DNA of 64,000 nt, taken from assembly GCA_964571275.1 (NCBI GenBank), contig CAZNCQ010000007.1, forward strand, positions 1-64,000, written 5' to 3'. The position numbers and the translations under genes are program-made. Below the pieces are notes generated by a model. It worked only from the letters and a program-made list of their open reading frames with translations, searched no databases and was not told where the DNA came from. Below are positions 40,535 to 48,893 of this stretch, one piece after another. Position 1 is the stretch's first letter, and each line of letters begins with the position of its first letter. Source of the DNA: DASRQZ01 sp964571275 (lineage in GTDB: Bacteria > Myxococcota_A > Polyangia > Fen-1088).

Positions 40535-41926
40535 TCATGGGCGGCGGTTCAGCAGAACGCTGACGGTGCCGTCGCCCTGGTTCACCGTCACCACGTCGGG
40601 CCTGCCGTCGCGATCGAGGTCGGTGACCTCCACCGCCGATGGTCCGACGCCCACCGGAAGCGTGAGCGGGGCGCCGAGCACGCCGCTTCCCAGGTTCAGG
40701 AACACGCTCACCGTGTTGTCGCCTTCGTTGACCGTCGCGAGATCGAGCCGGCCATCACCGTCGAGATCGCCGAGGTCGCCGTAGAACGTGCTGGGCCCGG
40801 CTGCGTATGCGGTCGCTCGGCCGAAGGCGCCGTGCCCGTCGTTGAGGAGCACGTTCACGAGCCCCGCGCCGGCCGAGCCGTTGATGCTGCACGTGGCCAG
40901 GTCCGGATGGCCGTCGCCGTTCAGATCGCCGAGCGTCGCCGAGTGTAGGTTGGTACCGCCGAGCGGATACGCGACGGCAGCCGCCAGCGAGCCGTCGTCC
41001 CTACCGAAGAGCACGCTCACGTTGCTGTCGCCGTTGTCCGTTACCACAAGGTCGAGGTGGCCGTCGCCGTCGAGATCGCCCATGACGACGGTCTTCGGGG
41101 CCGGGCCGGCCGGGTAAGCGACCGCCGCCGCGAAGGTGCCGTCACCGCTCCCGCGCAGCAGGCTCACGTCGTTGCTGCCGTTGTTGGCGACCAGCAGGTC
41201 AGCATGGCCGTCCTCGTCGAGATCGCCGATGGCGACCGACTCCGGTCGCAGACCCGCGGCATAGTCGATCGCAGGTGCGAACGCGCCGGAGGCGGTGACG
41301 TTGAGGAACACGCTGACGCTGCCGTCGACAACATAGGCGCCGGTGACGGCGCTGGTCCCGTTGTTCGCGACCACGATGTCGGGCCGGCCGTCGCCGTTCA
41401 GATCGCCGATGGTCACTCCGTGCGTTCCGATGCCGGCCTGGTAGACGACCGGGGACCGGAACCCGCCGGAACCATCGCCGAACAGGACGCTCATGGCGCC
41501 GCGCGTGGCGGCCGACTGGCCGTCCGTGGCGCCGAAATTCGCAACCGCGAGGTCGGCGTTGCCGTCGCCGTCGAGATCCCCGGCGGCGATCGAGTACGCG
41601 CCGGGTGAGCCCGTGGCATAACTGATAGCAGGCGCCGGGAACAGCGTTGGCGGCGCGCCGCCCGCGCCGCCAACGCCGGTGGCCCCTCCGGTCCCGCCGA
41701 TCAGGCTGCCCCCCGCGCCGCTGCCGCCGTGTCCGTCGCCCGTCCCACCACCACCGACCCCGTCCCCGCCACTGTCGTCGCGCTCCCCGATCGCGCCGCC
41801 GCTGCCCACGGCAGCGTCTTGCGGGCGACCGCCTGCCGATCCACAGCCGACCGCGAGCAGGCAACTCGTGGCGGCAACCAGAGAGGCGGGCGCTCCCGCA
41901 AAGAAGTAGCGTCGACCTGGAACCAT
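40535..41926 (-). CDS. FG-GAP/VCBS repeat surface lipoprotein
   Basis: A 463-residue protein starting at the ATG at 41926, which follows GGAGG. A lipoprotein signal (SLVAATSCLLAVGC) leads into a Gly-rich linker (residues 30-85). Then come seven FG-GAP-type repeats, each with a calcium-loop-like DxDGDG core: GDLDGDGNADLAVANFG, GDLNGDGRPDIVVANNG, GDLDEDGHADLLVANNG, GDLDGDGHLDLVVTDNG, GDLNGDGHPDL, GDLDGDGRLDLATVNEG and TDLDRDGRPDVVTVNQG. Seven repeats fit a seven-bladed beta-propeller of the integrin-alpha type. It should sit on the cell surface and bind calcium and perhaps polysaccharide or protein. It is divergent from the VWFD lipoprotein over a 363-bp gap. Confidence 0.85.
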   Translation of the reverse strand: MVPGRRYFFAGAPASLVAATSCLLAVGCGSAGGRPQDAAVGSGGAIGERDDSGGDGVGGGGTGDGHGGSGAGGSLIGGTGGATGVGGAGGAPPTLFPAPAISYATGSPGAYSIAAGDLDGDGNADLAVANFGATDGQSAATRGAMSVLFGDGSGGFRSPVVYQAGIGTHGVTIGDLNGDGRPDIVVANNGTSAVTGAYVVDGSVSVFLNVTASGAFAPAIDYAAGLRPESVAIGDLDEDGHADLLVANNGSNDVSLLRGSGDGTFAAAVAYPAGPAPKTVVMGDLDGDGHLDLVVTDNGDSNVSVLFGRDDGSLAAAVAYPLGGTNLHSATLGDLNGDGHPDLATCSINGSAGAGLVNVLLNDGHGAFGRATAYAAGPSTFYGDLGDLDGDGRLDLATVNEGDNTVSVFLNLGSGVLGAPLTLPVGVGPSAVEVTDLDRDGRPDVVTVNQGDGTVSVLLNRRP

Positions 41927-42289
41927 GAATTTATCCTCCGCGCGGTGTTTCGGAAGCCAATCTGCAAGAACCCGCGCACCGCTCAGCCGCTCGCCGCCGT
42001 TCGAGCACTGCGCTACCGCCCGTCGTCCAGGCCGCTCGGTTCGCGAGGGTGAGTGAGAGCACGCCTTTGCGACGCGCCCCTCCACTGCGAGGCGTCCGCA
42101 CCACACCATTCGACGTGAATTGCCGGCACGCCGGGGGGGTGCCCGGGAACTGAGAACGCGCATTGGCTGCTATTCGCGGCAACCGCATTGTCAGGTGTGG
42201 CTGCACCGTGTTGCGCCGCGCGATGAACGCAATCCGGACCGCTTGCGATCGGTTCCTTCCTTCCGCGAGCTGAGCGATACTCGCAAACC
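41927..42289. other. Divergent intergenic region
   Basis: 363 bp between two divergent surface-lipoprotein genes. Apart from the ribosome site of the left gene, I see no convincing promoter, repeat or RNA. Confidence 0.4.
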
Positions 42290-45200
42290 GTGAAGGCAGG
42301 GTGGCGCTCGTTGGTCGTGATGGCGTGTTGTTTCGGGCTCGGCTGTGGAGGCGGCGGTGGAAAGACGACCGGCACCTCCGACGCTGGCGGCTCGGGCGCG
42401 ACTTACGGTGCCGCAGTATTGCGTCCGAATGTGCATGTCCTGACCGACGCCGAGAAGGCGGCGATCGACTTGATGACGCCGAGCCTTTGGACCGTGCGCG
42501 GAGCGATCGACGCCAAGCCGGGCGACATCCTGCTCGCGGATACCATCGCGGTGCGGGTCCAGTCGGTGTCGTCGGCGGGCGGGGAAACCACGGTCTCCGT
42601 GGCGGCCGCCGACGTCACGGACGTTTTCTCCCAAATCACCCTCGCGAGCGATCTGCGCCTCCAGGACGGAATCCTCACCGTGGGCTCTACCGATCCCGCG
42701 ACCGATATGCCGGGCGCATTCCGGTCGGCGCTGTCGAACGCCGACGGAGGGACGCAGGACGGCATCCATCTCTCGGTGGCAGGGTCGGATTCGCTCACGA
42801 TCGATCTCGCGCGCCCGCCGTTCAGCGGTAGCCTCACCTTCTCCGTCGGTGGGAGGTTGAGCTTCGACTACGACGGGGCGGACGCCGCGCGCGGGGGCGC
42901 CAGCGTTTCGGGAGGCCTGGGCGGCACCGCACGCGTTGACGCGGCCGCAACGGCCACGCTGGACGCCGAAGCACGTATCGGCACGCTGCGCATTCCGGTG
43001 CCGTTCACCATTGCGGACTCCGCGCTTCGATATCTCGGCATCCGCGTCGCATCGATCGAGATCCCCATCAGCTTCGGAGCCGAGGCGACGGCGAGCTATG
43101 GCATCGGCGTGCAGCTCTCGGCGCAAACCTCTGCGGACTTCTCAGCCACTTACGATGATGCGGCGGGATTCTCCACGACCGGGCCGAACTATTCCGGATC
43201 GATCACCCTCTCGGCGGAGCTACCAGGCACGGGCCCAGCCGCGGTCTATCAGGCCAGCCTCGAAGAAGGCGTCTTCGTCCGCGCCCGCCCGCAGCTCCTC
43301 ATCCTGAATCAGGTGGCATCCGTGGGCGCGGACCTCAAGAGCGGCATCTACTCCGAAGCAATGGTCAGCGCGAACCTGCTACCTCCCTACTACTGCGTGG
43401 ACGCGCAGGGCCACCTGAAGGGCGAGGCCTTCGCCTTCTTCAAGGCTGTCGGGATCTCTGAAAAGGACTCGCCTCCCCTCTCGAAGGACATCCCATTTGG
43501 GCCACGGTTCACGGCCGGGAACTGCGACGCCGACGCGGGTGCGGACGGTGGCGCCGACGATGGGAGCGCGAGCTCCGACGCAGACGCTTCCGACGACGAG
43601 AGCGCCGACGACGAGAGGCCCGACGATGGGGGCGCCGATGCCGACGCCGCGGACGCCGGAGATGCCGGGGACGCGCGCCCCACCTCCGACGGAGGCGGCC
43701 AGGGCGGCGACGGCGCCGCGCGCCTGCCCGCGCCTCCTCCGACTCACGCGTCGTGGATCGGCGACCCGCACCTGCGGACGTTCGATGGGGTGCGGTACGA
43801 TTGTCAGCCAGCCGGCGAGGAGACGATGGTTGTCTCGAGCGCTGGCGACCTGGAAGTTCAAACTCGCACCGAGCCGTGGGGCGCCAAAGAGGTCTCGCTG
43901 GCGGTGGCGGTGGCCGCGCGGGTCGCGAGCGACAAGGTGGCGTTCTACCTGGATGGGACGGTCACTGTCGACGGTTTCGCGACCACGCTCGCGCCAGGCC
44001 CGACGCCGCTGCCCGGCGGCGGCGTGGTCTGGACGCTCTCTGATAGTTACGCGATCGTTTGGCCTGACAACAGCCAGCTCCGAGTGGCGTCCCACGGCTT
44101 CTTCTTTGGGGTGGACGTCTATGTCGCCACATCCCGAGCCGGTCAGGTCGCCGGGCTGCTCGGCAATGCCAATGGCGTGACCGAGGACGATCTCACGACG
44201 CGCGACGGGCTCACGACGCTGACGTCGCCCGCACCGTTCGCTGATTTCTACCACCTCTACGTCGAGAGCTGGCGGATCGCCAGCGATACGTCGTTGTTCG
44301 ACTACGTCGCGGGAACCAGCACGGAAACCTTCACCGATCGCAATTTTCCGCATTTGCTGGCAAGGGTGCAGGACTTGGACAGCGCGACCGTGCAGAGCAA
44401 TACAGCGACTTGCCAGATGAACGGCGTGACCAGCGACTGGGTGGACGCCTGCGTGCTCGACCTGGCCATGACCGACGGAGACATGCGCGTTGTCGAAGCT
44501 CTCGCGGTCGCGCCGCCGGTCACCGCGACCTTCGACGTCCAGCCGCCCTATGGAGGACCGCCGGCGATCACGGGCGTGTTCCCGCAAATCGTGGGGCCAG
44601 GAAACACGATCACGATATTGGGCAAGAACCTGGCGACCGTGTCTGGTGATACCAGCAACGTCACGGTGTCGCTGGTTGGCGTGGGAGAGGCCGGCCAGGT
44701 CACGATCGTCCTGCCCATCGTCTCGGGATCGTCCGGTGAGCTCACGGTGGCGACACCATCCAGCCTGTTCCAGCAGGTGTCGGGCGGAGCCACCGTCTTT
44801 GTGACGACGCCGGCGGGTTCGACGCTGGTCGGCTCACCCGTGACCATTGCGCAATCGAACGCGTTCGGTGGAAACGGCGACGGCGGCGACGGCCTGTTCG
44901 CAGCGGTGTACTCGCTGCAGCCCAATACGGCCGCGCTGCCGAACTTCGGTAGCGTCGATAGCCTCACCGATCCTTGCAACGATCCGTCGGTGATCGACGC
45001 ACCGGGCGCCGGCACGGCCTGTCCGCTGACGACGTTCGACGTTTCGAACCTCGACGTTCCGAGCCAGACCTTTACGGCGGGATTCCCCGGTCTGCCGCAG
45101 CTCACGCAGTGGTTCGCAATTCGTTTCCGTGGCGTGCTCACGGTCGATACACCGGGCAACTATCGTTTCGAGACCCTCTCCGACGACGGCTCGAACGCCT

Positions 45201-45934
45201 ATTTGATCGATCTTTCCGCGACCGGCGCCGACGGCGGAGCGACGTCGCTGACACAGATCGTGAGCAACGACGGCGCTCACGCCTTCGGCGGCAGCTTGGG
45301 TCCCACCGTCCCCTTGGCTGCAGGCCGTTACGAGATCGTCATCGATTACTTCCAGGGCCAGCCGACGATCCTGGGCATCGAGCTCCTCTGGCTCGTGCCG
45401 GGAACCACGACGCCGGCCATCGTCCCGGCCAGCAACCTGCAGGCGCTGGTGCCGACGCCGCCCGAGCTCGCCGGACCGAGTATCGAGAGCTTCGGGGTCG
45501 ACCCGCAGTCGTTGAAGGTCGATCGCGTCTCGCACACGACGAGCCCGATCACGCCGGATGGGGTGATGGACGGGGTGTTCGATGCGCTCGTGAGAGGACC
45601 GGTGAGCGCCTTTGTCCTCGCGACGACGGACGCGACGGGCAAACCTTCGGGCGGCAGCTACTGGGACACGGTCCTGGGAGCGATCCCCGCGGGGATCCCT
45701 GGACTGTCCGGCGGCAATACGCCCTGGGTCATTGGTGTGCAAGAGGGCGGCGTGTTGCCGCTCATCAACAACGCCGACGGATCGATCCCCATCCTGGACG
45801 GCGGCCTGCACCAACTGACCCTGTACGCGACAACGGACGGATCCGTGGCCCCCGGCAGGAACTTTCGCCTGTTCGCGATCGTTCCCGGAGGAGGCATCAT
45901 CGCCGGCCCAATCCTGACCTACGCGGCCCCGTGA
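42290..45934 (+). CDS. Large multidomain surface lipoprotein with VWFD and PA14-like domains
   Basis: A 1214-residue protein. A lipoprotein signal (SLVVMACCFGLGC) is followed by a Gly-rich linker. Residues about 40-400 form a beta-rich region without a named match. Residues 410-475 are an Asp/Ala/Gly-rich acidic linker. A VWFD domain starts with WIGDPHLRTFDGVRYDC (about 482) and includes GQVAGLLGNANGVTEDD. Near 755-850 is an IPT/TIG-like immunoglobulin fold (PAITGVFPQIVGPGNTITILGKNL). A PA14-like domain follows (LFAAVYSL, QWFAIRFRGVLTVDTPGNYRFETLSDDGSNAYL, ELLWLVPG). It should be exposed at the surface and bind proteins or glycans. The start is GTG at 42290. Confidence 0.82.
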   Translation: MKAGWRSLVVMACCFGLGCGGGGGKTTGTSDAGGSGATYGAAVLRPNVHVLTDAEKAAIDLMTPSLWTVRGAIDAKPGDILLADTIAVRVQSVSSAGGETTVSVAAADVTDVFSQITLASDLRLQDGILTVGSTDPATDMPGAFRSALSNADGGTQDGIHLSVAGSDSLTIDLARPPFSGSLTFSVGGRLSFDYDGADAARGGASVSGGLGGTARVDAAATATLDAEARIGTLRIPVPFTIADSALRYLGIRVASIEIPISFGAEATASYGIGVQLSAQTSADFSATYDDAAGFSTTGPNYSGSITLSAELPGTGPAAVYQASLEEGVFVRARPQLLILNQVASVGADLKSGIYSEAMVSANLLPPYYCVDAQGHLKGEAFAFFKAVGISEKDSPPLSKDIPFGPRFTAGNCDADAGADGGADDGSASSDADASDDESADDERPDDGGADADAADAGDAGDARPTSDGGGQGGDGAARLPAPPPTHASWIGDPHLRTFDGVRYDCQPAGEETMVVSSAGDLEVQTRTEPWGAKEVSLAVAVAARVASDKVAFYLDGTVTVDGFATTLAPGPTPLPGGGVVWTLSDSYAIVWPDNSQLRVASHGFFFGVDVYVATSRAGQVAGLLGNANGVTEDDLTTRDGLTTLTSPAPFADFYHLYVESWRIASDTSLFDYVAGTSTETFTDRNFPHLLARVQDLDSATVQSNTATCQMNGVTSDWVDACVLDLAMTDGDMRVVEALAVAPPVTATFDVQPPYGGPPAITGVFPQIVGPGNTITILGKNLATVSGDTSNVTVSLVGVGEAGQVTIVLPIVSGSSGELTVATPSSLFQQVSGGATVFVTTPAGSTLVGSPVTIAQSNAFGGNGDGGDGLFAAVYSLQPNTAALPNFGSVDSLTDPCNDPSVIDAPGAGTACPLTTFDVSNLDVPSQTFTAGFPGLPQLTQWFAIRFRGVLTVDTPGNYRFETLSDDGSNAYLIDLSATGADGGATSLTQIVSNDGAHAFGGSLGPTVPLAAGRYEIVIDYFQGQPTILGIELLWLVPGTTTPAIVPASNLQALVPTPPELAGPSIESFGVDPQSLKVDRVSHTTSPITPDGVMDGVFDALVRGPVSAFVLATTDATGKPSGGSYWDTVLGAIPAGIPGLSGGNTPWVIGVQEGGVLPLINNADGSIPILDGGLHQLTLYATTDGSVAPGRNFRLFAIVPGGGIIAGPILTYAAP

Positions 45935-46043
45935 TGGGCCGGGGTGTGCAATCGGCTCAACGCCAACCGCCACTTCCATCGCCACGTTGTTGCCACAGTC
46001 CGAACCATTGGTCTGGCCGCGATCGCTGCGCTAGGGTTGCGGC

Positions 46044-46730
46044 ATGAGCAAGACGATCGTCGTGTGCGGATACGGACCCGGGATCTCGACTGCCGTCGCG
46101 GAGCGGTTCGGCGCCGAAGGGTTCCAGGTCGCGCTCGTCGCCCGGCGCGCCGACAACCTCGCGGCCGGTGTAGCGGCGCTCGAGGCAAAGGGCGTGCGGG
46201 CGGCCGCCTTCCCGGCGAACCTCGCCGATCCGGATGCGGCGCGCGGCGTGATCGGCAAGGTCCACGAGACGCTCGGGCCCATCACGGTCCTGCAGTGGAC
46301 GGCTTACGACGGCGGCGCGGGCGACATGCTCACCGCCGATGATGCGGCCGTGCGCGGCGTCCTCGACGTCGCCGTGACGAGCCTGCTCGCGGCGGTCAGG
46401 GCCGCGCTGCCCGACTTGCGCCAGGAGAAGCACGCCGCCATCCTGGTGACGAACGGCGGCCTCGGCATGTTCGATCCGGCGATGGACGCGGCGGCCGCGG
46501 GTGGATCGATGGGCCTCGGCGTCGCCAACGCCGCGAAGCACAAGCTCGTCGGCGTGCTCGCGCAGAAGCTGAAACCCGAGAACGTCTTCGTGGGCGAGGT
46601 CATGGTGTTTGGCCTCGTCAAGGGCACCACGTTTGATCGGGGCACGGCGACGATCGACGCGCGCACGATCGCGGAGAAGTTCTGGGAACTTTATCACTCG
46701 CGCTCGGACGTCTACGCGCGCGTGCCCTGA
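46044..46730 (+). CDS. SDR-family protein lacking the usual catalytic Tyr
   Basis: A 228-residue protein with a Rossmann fold. The dinucleotide site is CGYGPGISTAVAERFGAEG (8-26), followed by LVARRADNL; Arg after the second strand suggests NADP. The region of the active site reads VTNGGLGMF and later GVANAAKHKLVGVLAQ, where Lys is kept but Tyr of the YxxxK motif is replaced by Ala, so classical dehydrogenase chemistry is doubtful. It ends AEKFWELYHSRSDVYARVP, a C-terminal pattern seen in short SDR-like proteins of unknown role. The coding end overlaps the convergent nucleotidyltransferase gene by 19 bp. Confidence 0.75.
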   Translation: MSKTIVVCGYGPGISTAVAERFGAEGFQVALVARRADNLAAGVAALEAKGVRAAAFPANLADPDAARGVIGKVHETLGPITVLQWTAYDGGAGDMLTADDAAVRGVLDVAVTSLLAAVRAALPDLRQEKHAAILVTNGGLGMFDPAMDAAAAGGSMGLGVANAAKHKLVGVLAQKLKPENVFVGEVMVFGLVKGTTFDRGTATIDARTIAEKFWELYHSRSDVYARVP

Positions 46731-47290
46731 GCGTCACGCACGGATCGCCAGAGCTCTCCCAGGCCCAAGTCGGCTACCCATCGCTCGATATACGCGATAT
46801 CGAGGTCGCCGCCGCGCAGCTGCAGGATCCCCGCAACATCTCGCAGCTGGAGCTGGCTGCCCCCACCCTGCTGTGCCCATTCGAGCTTCGAGATCAGCGT
46901 ATCTTCTGGAGACGCGACGAAGACCTGCGCGCCCAGCAGATCGCCTTGGACGCGTCGGCGCATCTCCTCGACGGAGAACGGCCTCGCCTTTCGCATGATG
47001 AGGTCGGCCTTCCATGCCGTCGCCAGGTCGATGATGTTGAACTGTCCACGCCGACGAAGCGCATCGAAGGCCGCATCGGCATCGGCGTAGTAATCCTCCG
47101 GCGGAAGATCGGAGAGAAAGCGCCGGAGCGATTCGGGCTGCGGATCGATCACCAGATCGAGATCCTGGCTACTGCGAGGAACACCATGGAACGAGCTGGC
47201 GAATGAACCCACCACCATGTTGGGTACTCCGGCAGCAGCCAGCTTAGCGGTGAGGCGAGCGAGGAATGCACCCGCGCCTTCATCATTCAT
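46712..47290 (-). CDS. AbiEii-like nucleotidyltransferase-fold protein
   Basis: A 192-residue protein starting at the ATG at 47290. The nucleotidyltransferase core is MVVGSFASSFHGVPRSSQDLDLVIDP (about 25-50), with the GS motif and the DLD metal-binding pair; NIIDLATAWKADLIM and VASPEDTLISKLEWA are further family segments. It overlaps the preceding 83-residue gene by four bases. Proteins of this type occur as the toxin-like half of two-gene modules (AbiEii/MenT group) or as stand-alone enzymes; the partner here does not resemble a known AbiEi antitoxin, so a toxin role is uncertain. Confidence 0.72.
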   Translation of the reverse strand: MNDEGAGAFLARLTAKLAAAGVPNMVVGSFASSFHGVPRSSQDLDLVIDPQPESLRRFLSDLPPEDYYADADAAFDALRRRGQFNIIDLATAWKADLIMRKARPFSVEEMRRRVQGDLLGAQVFVASPEDTLISKLEWAQQGGGSQLQLRDVAGILQLRGGDLDIAYIERWVADLGLGELWRSVRDAQGTRA

Positions 47291-47538
47291 GGAGCGAGCA
47301 AGGGGAGCGCCGGCCACGCTCGGTGAAAAAGCTCGTCGCCCAGCAGGATGCGGCGAAGCGCGCTCTCGACATCTTCGTTACTGTACTCGGGGTGGCGCGC
47401 GCGAATTCCTGCGCGCGTGAGCTCCCTCGTGTCAGCCGACAGGTTCGCGGCCACACGCGCGCGACCCGCGGGACCAAGCCGGCGGTAGGCTCGCAGCTGA
47501 GCCTCGTGGCTGTCGGGCGACGTATCTCGCGGGCGCAC
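47287..47538 (-). CDS. Small partner protein of the nucleotidyltransferase
   Basis: An 83-residue soluble, helical protein (SHEAQLRAYRRLGPAGRARVAANLSADTRELTRAGIRARHPEYSNEDVESALRRILLGDELFHRAWP). Small proteins with the RHPEYS and LGDELF motifs are, as I recall, often encoded next to nucleotidyltransferase-like genes. The stop overlaps the start of that gene in an ATGA, so they are co-translated. A longer competing frame on the same strand (47283-47597) is rich in Arg and Ser and looks like a shadow. Confidence 0.6.
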   Translation of the reverse strand: MRPRDTSPDSHEAQLRAYRRLGPAGRARVAANLSADTRELTRAGIRARHPEYSNEDVESALRRILLGDELFHRAWPALPLLAP

Positions 47539-47606
47539 GCCGAGGAATATACCCCGGCGCCCGGGCCGACTGACCTAGTTGTCAGGCCGGTTGCCACTTG
47601 CCTCCA

Positions 47607-47975
47607 TCACGTGCAGAAGGTGACGATCACCTCCAGCGTTGACTGTAAAGGTGTCGGCGGATTCACGAGACACAGCTTGATCCCGCCGGGGTCGTCGCCG
47701 GCGATGGTCATCACCCGCTTGCAGACGTCGATGCACGCCTGCGGCGCGCAACCGGGGGCGGTGCTGTCGGCGCAGGTGGGGGTCCCGGCGGCCTCACAGG
47801 CCGCCACCATCGCCACCAGGGTGTCGTCCGGCGCGTCGATCTCGTAACGGCGTGATGTCTCGTCGCAACACCCGCCGCCGACGCCGCCCGCGCACAGCAG
47901 CAGGAGCAGCCGCATCAAGCCGCGCCCGGCCCTCACCAGAACGCCTGCATCGGCGCCCCTTGCAAACCGCTTCAT
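47607..47975 (-). CDS. Small Cys-rich lipoprotein A
   Basis: A 122-residue protein starting at the ATG at 47975. The hydrophobic stretch LMRLLLLLCAGGVGGGC ends in a lipobox. The mature part has six or more Cys (ACEAAGTPTCADSTAPGCAPQACIDVCKRV, then LCL and FCT) and no domain I recognise. The start overlaps the stop of the next lipoprotein gene by one base (TGATG). Both proteins have the same pattern of a polar N-terminus, a Cys-rich helix region and a C-terminal beta strand, so they may act together at the outer membrane. Confidence 0.6.
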   Translation of the reverse strand: MKRFARGADAGVLVRAGRGLMRLLLLLCAGGVGGGCCDETSRRYEIDAPDDTLVAMVAACEAAGTPTCADSTAPGCAPQACIDVCKRVMTIAGDDPGGIKLCLVNPPTPLQSTLEVIVTFCT

Positions 47976-48295
47976 CACAGGCACCCCACCCTCCACTGAA
48001 CGTGAACCTCGCTGTAACCATCGACCCCCGGGTGCAGCTCGCAGTGGACGATCGGTTCCGACGAGAACGACGGTCCTTTCAGCTTCTCGCACAAGGGCAG
48101 GCAGTCCATCCGCGTCGGGTCAGCGCAGGCGTCGAGGAGGGCCTGCGTCTGCGCATCGGGAGCGCGCAGCAGATACACCCGATCTTCAGGCTCGCAGGGG
48201 CTGCCACAGCCCGACGGCAACGCCAGCGACGCCAGACCCAGCGCCGCCATCAACGGGGTCCGAAAACGCGTCGCGATTCTCTTGATTGACGACAT
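47975..48295 (-). CDS. Small Cys-rich lipoprotein B
   Basis: A 106-residue protein with a lipoprotein signal (PLMAALGLASLALPSGC). The mature part contains CEPEDRVYLLRAPDAQTQALLDACADPTRMDCLPLCEKL and ends VQWRVGCL. It is translationally coupled to lipoprotein A. Spacing of the Cys residues suggests disulfide bonds in the periplasm or at the surface. The function is unknown. Confidence 0.6.
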   Translation of the reverse strand: MSSIKRIATRFRTPLMAALGLASLALPSGCGSPCEPEDRVYLLRAPDAQTQALLDACADPTRMDCLPLCEKLKGPSFSSEPIVHCELHPGVDGYSEVHVQWRVGCL

Positions 48296-48456
48296 TCAGG
48301 GTGACCGTCTCACCGGGCGACCATCGCTTCCTCGGCGCCGTTCAGCGCGCTCAGGGAGAACGACAAACCCAACCGGAAGTTCCCCGACCGGCGCACGTCG
48401 ATCGCGCCGGAAACCGGTAAGTCGAAGATCAACCTGGGAGACGGCTCCCTGGGAAC

Positions 48457-48478
48457 ACTTCTCATGAACTTCTCATGA
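48457..48478 (+). promoter_or_regulatory. Tandem 11-bp repeat, candidate winged-helix regulator box
   Basis: ACTTCTCATGA occurs twice in direct tandem, with a degraded third unit (GGGCTTCATCC) following. An 11-bp period is what OmpR/PhoB-type and SARP winged-helix regulators recognise. The box is about 75-95 bp upstream of the 48552 gene, and such a regulator is encoded at 49932-51995. Confidence 0.5.
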
Positions 48479-48551
48479 GGGCTTCATCCTCGCCGGCCGC
48501 GGCGGTGGCATGAATCTCCCACCGGCGGCAATCGCCGGAAAGGAGGCTCCG

Positions 48552-48893
48552 ATGTCAAAGACGATCCTGCACGTTCGCACCACGACCCGCACCTCGCCGG
48601 GCGCCATCCTCGCAGGCGCCACCGGTCCGGCACAAGCCATCTCGGCCGTCCCGGGGCTCATCTGGAAGGTCTGGATCCTCGACGAGGCCGCGTCCGAGCT
48701 CGGCGGCGTGTACCTGTTCGCCTCGCGTGCCCAGGCGCAGGCGTACGTCGACGGTCCGATCCTCGAGCACCTGCGCCACGACCCGCGCGTGGTGCGGGTC
48801 GAGCACCGGATCTGGGACACGCACGCGCTCTCGGCGACAACCCGCGCGCCCGAGGCCGTCCCCGACGTCGACATGGCGAAGGAGGTGGCGTGA
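48552..48893 (+). CDS. YdhR-like putative monooxygenase (dimeric alpha-beta barrel)
   Basis: A 113-residue protein starting at the ATG at 48552 after a strong AAAGGAGG. The sequence (TSPGAILAGATGPAQAISAVPGLIWKVWILDEAASELGGVYLFASRAQAQAYVDGPILEHL) matches the YdhR/ABM-type ferredoxin-like fold, in which a dimer forms the active site. These proteins are annotated as possible monooxygenases on the basis of fold. The stop overlaps the start of the methyltransferase gene (GTGATGG), so the two are coupled. A short metabolite-modifying unit is likely. Confidence 0.75.
   Translation: MSKTILHVRTTTRTSPGAILAGATGPAQAISAVPGLIWKVWILDEAASELGGVYLFASRAQAQAYVDGPILEHLRHDPRVVRVEHRIWDTHALSATTRAPEAVPDVDMAKEVA

Noticed and set aside
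40382..41608. Plus-strand frames across the FG-GAP gene
   Set aside because: They are shadows of the repeated DGDG-coding sequence on the minus strand and have no ribosome sites or recognisable domains.
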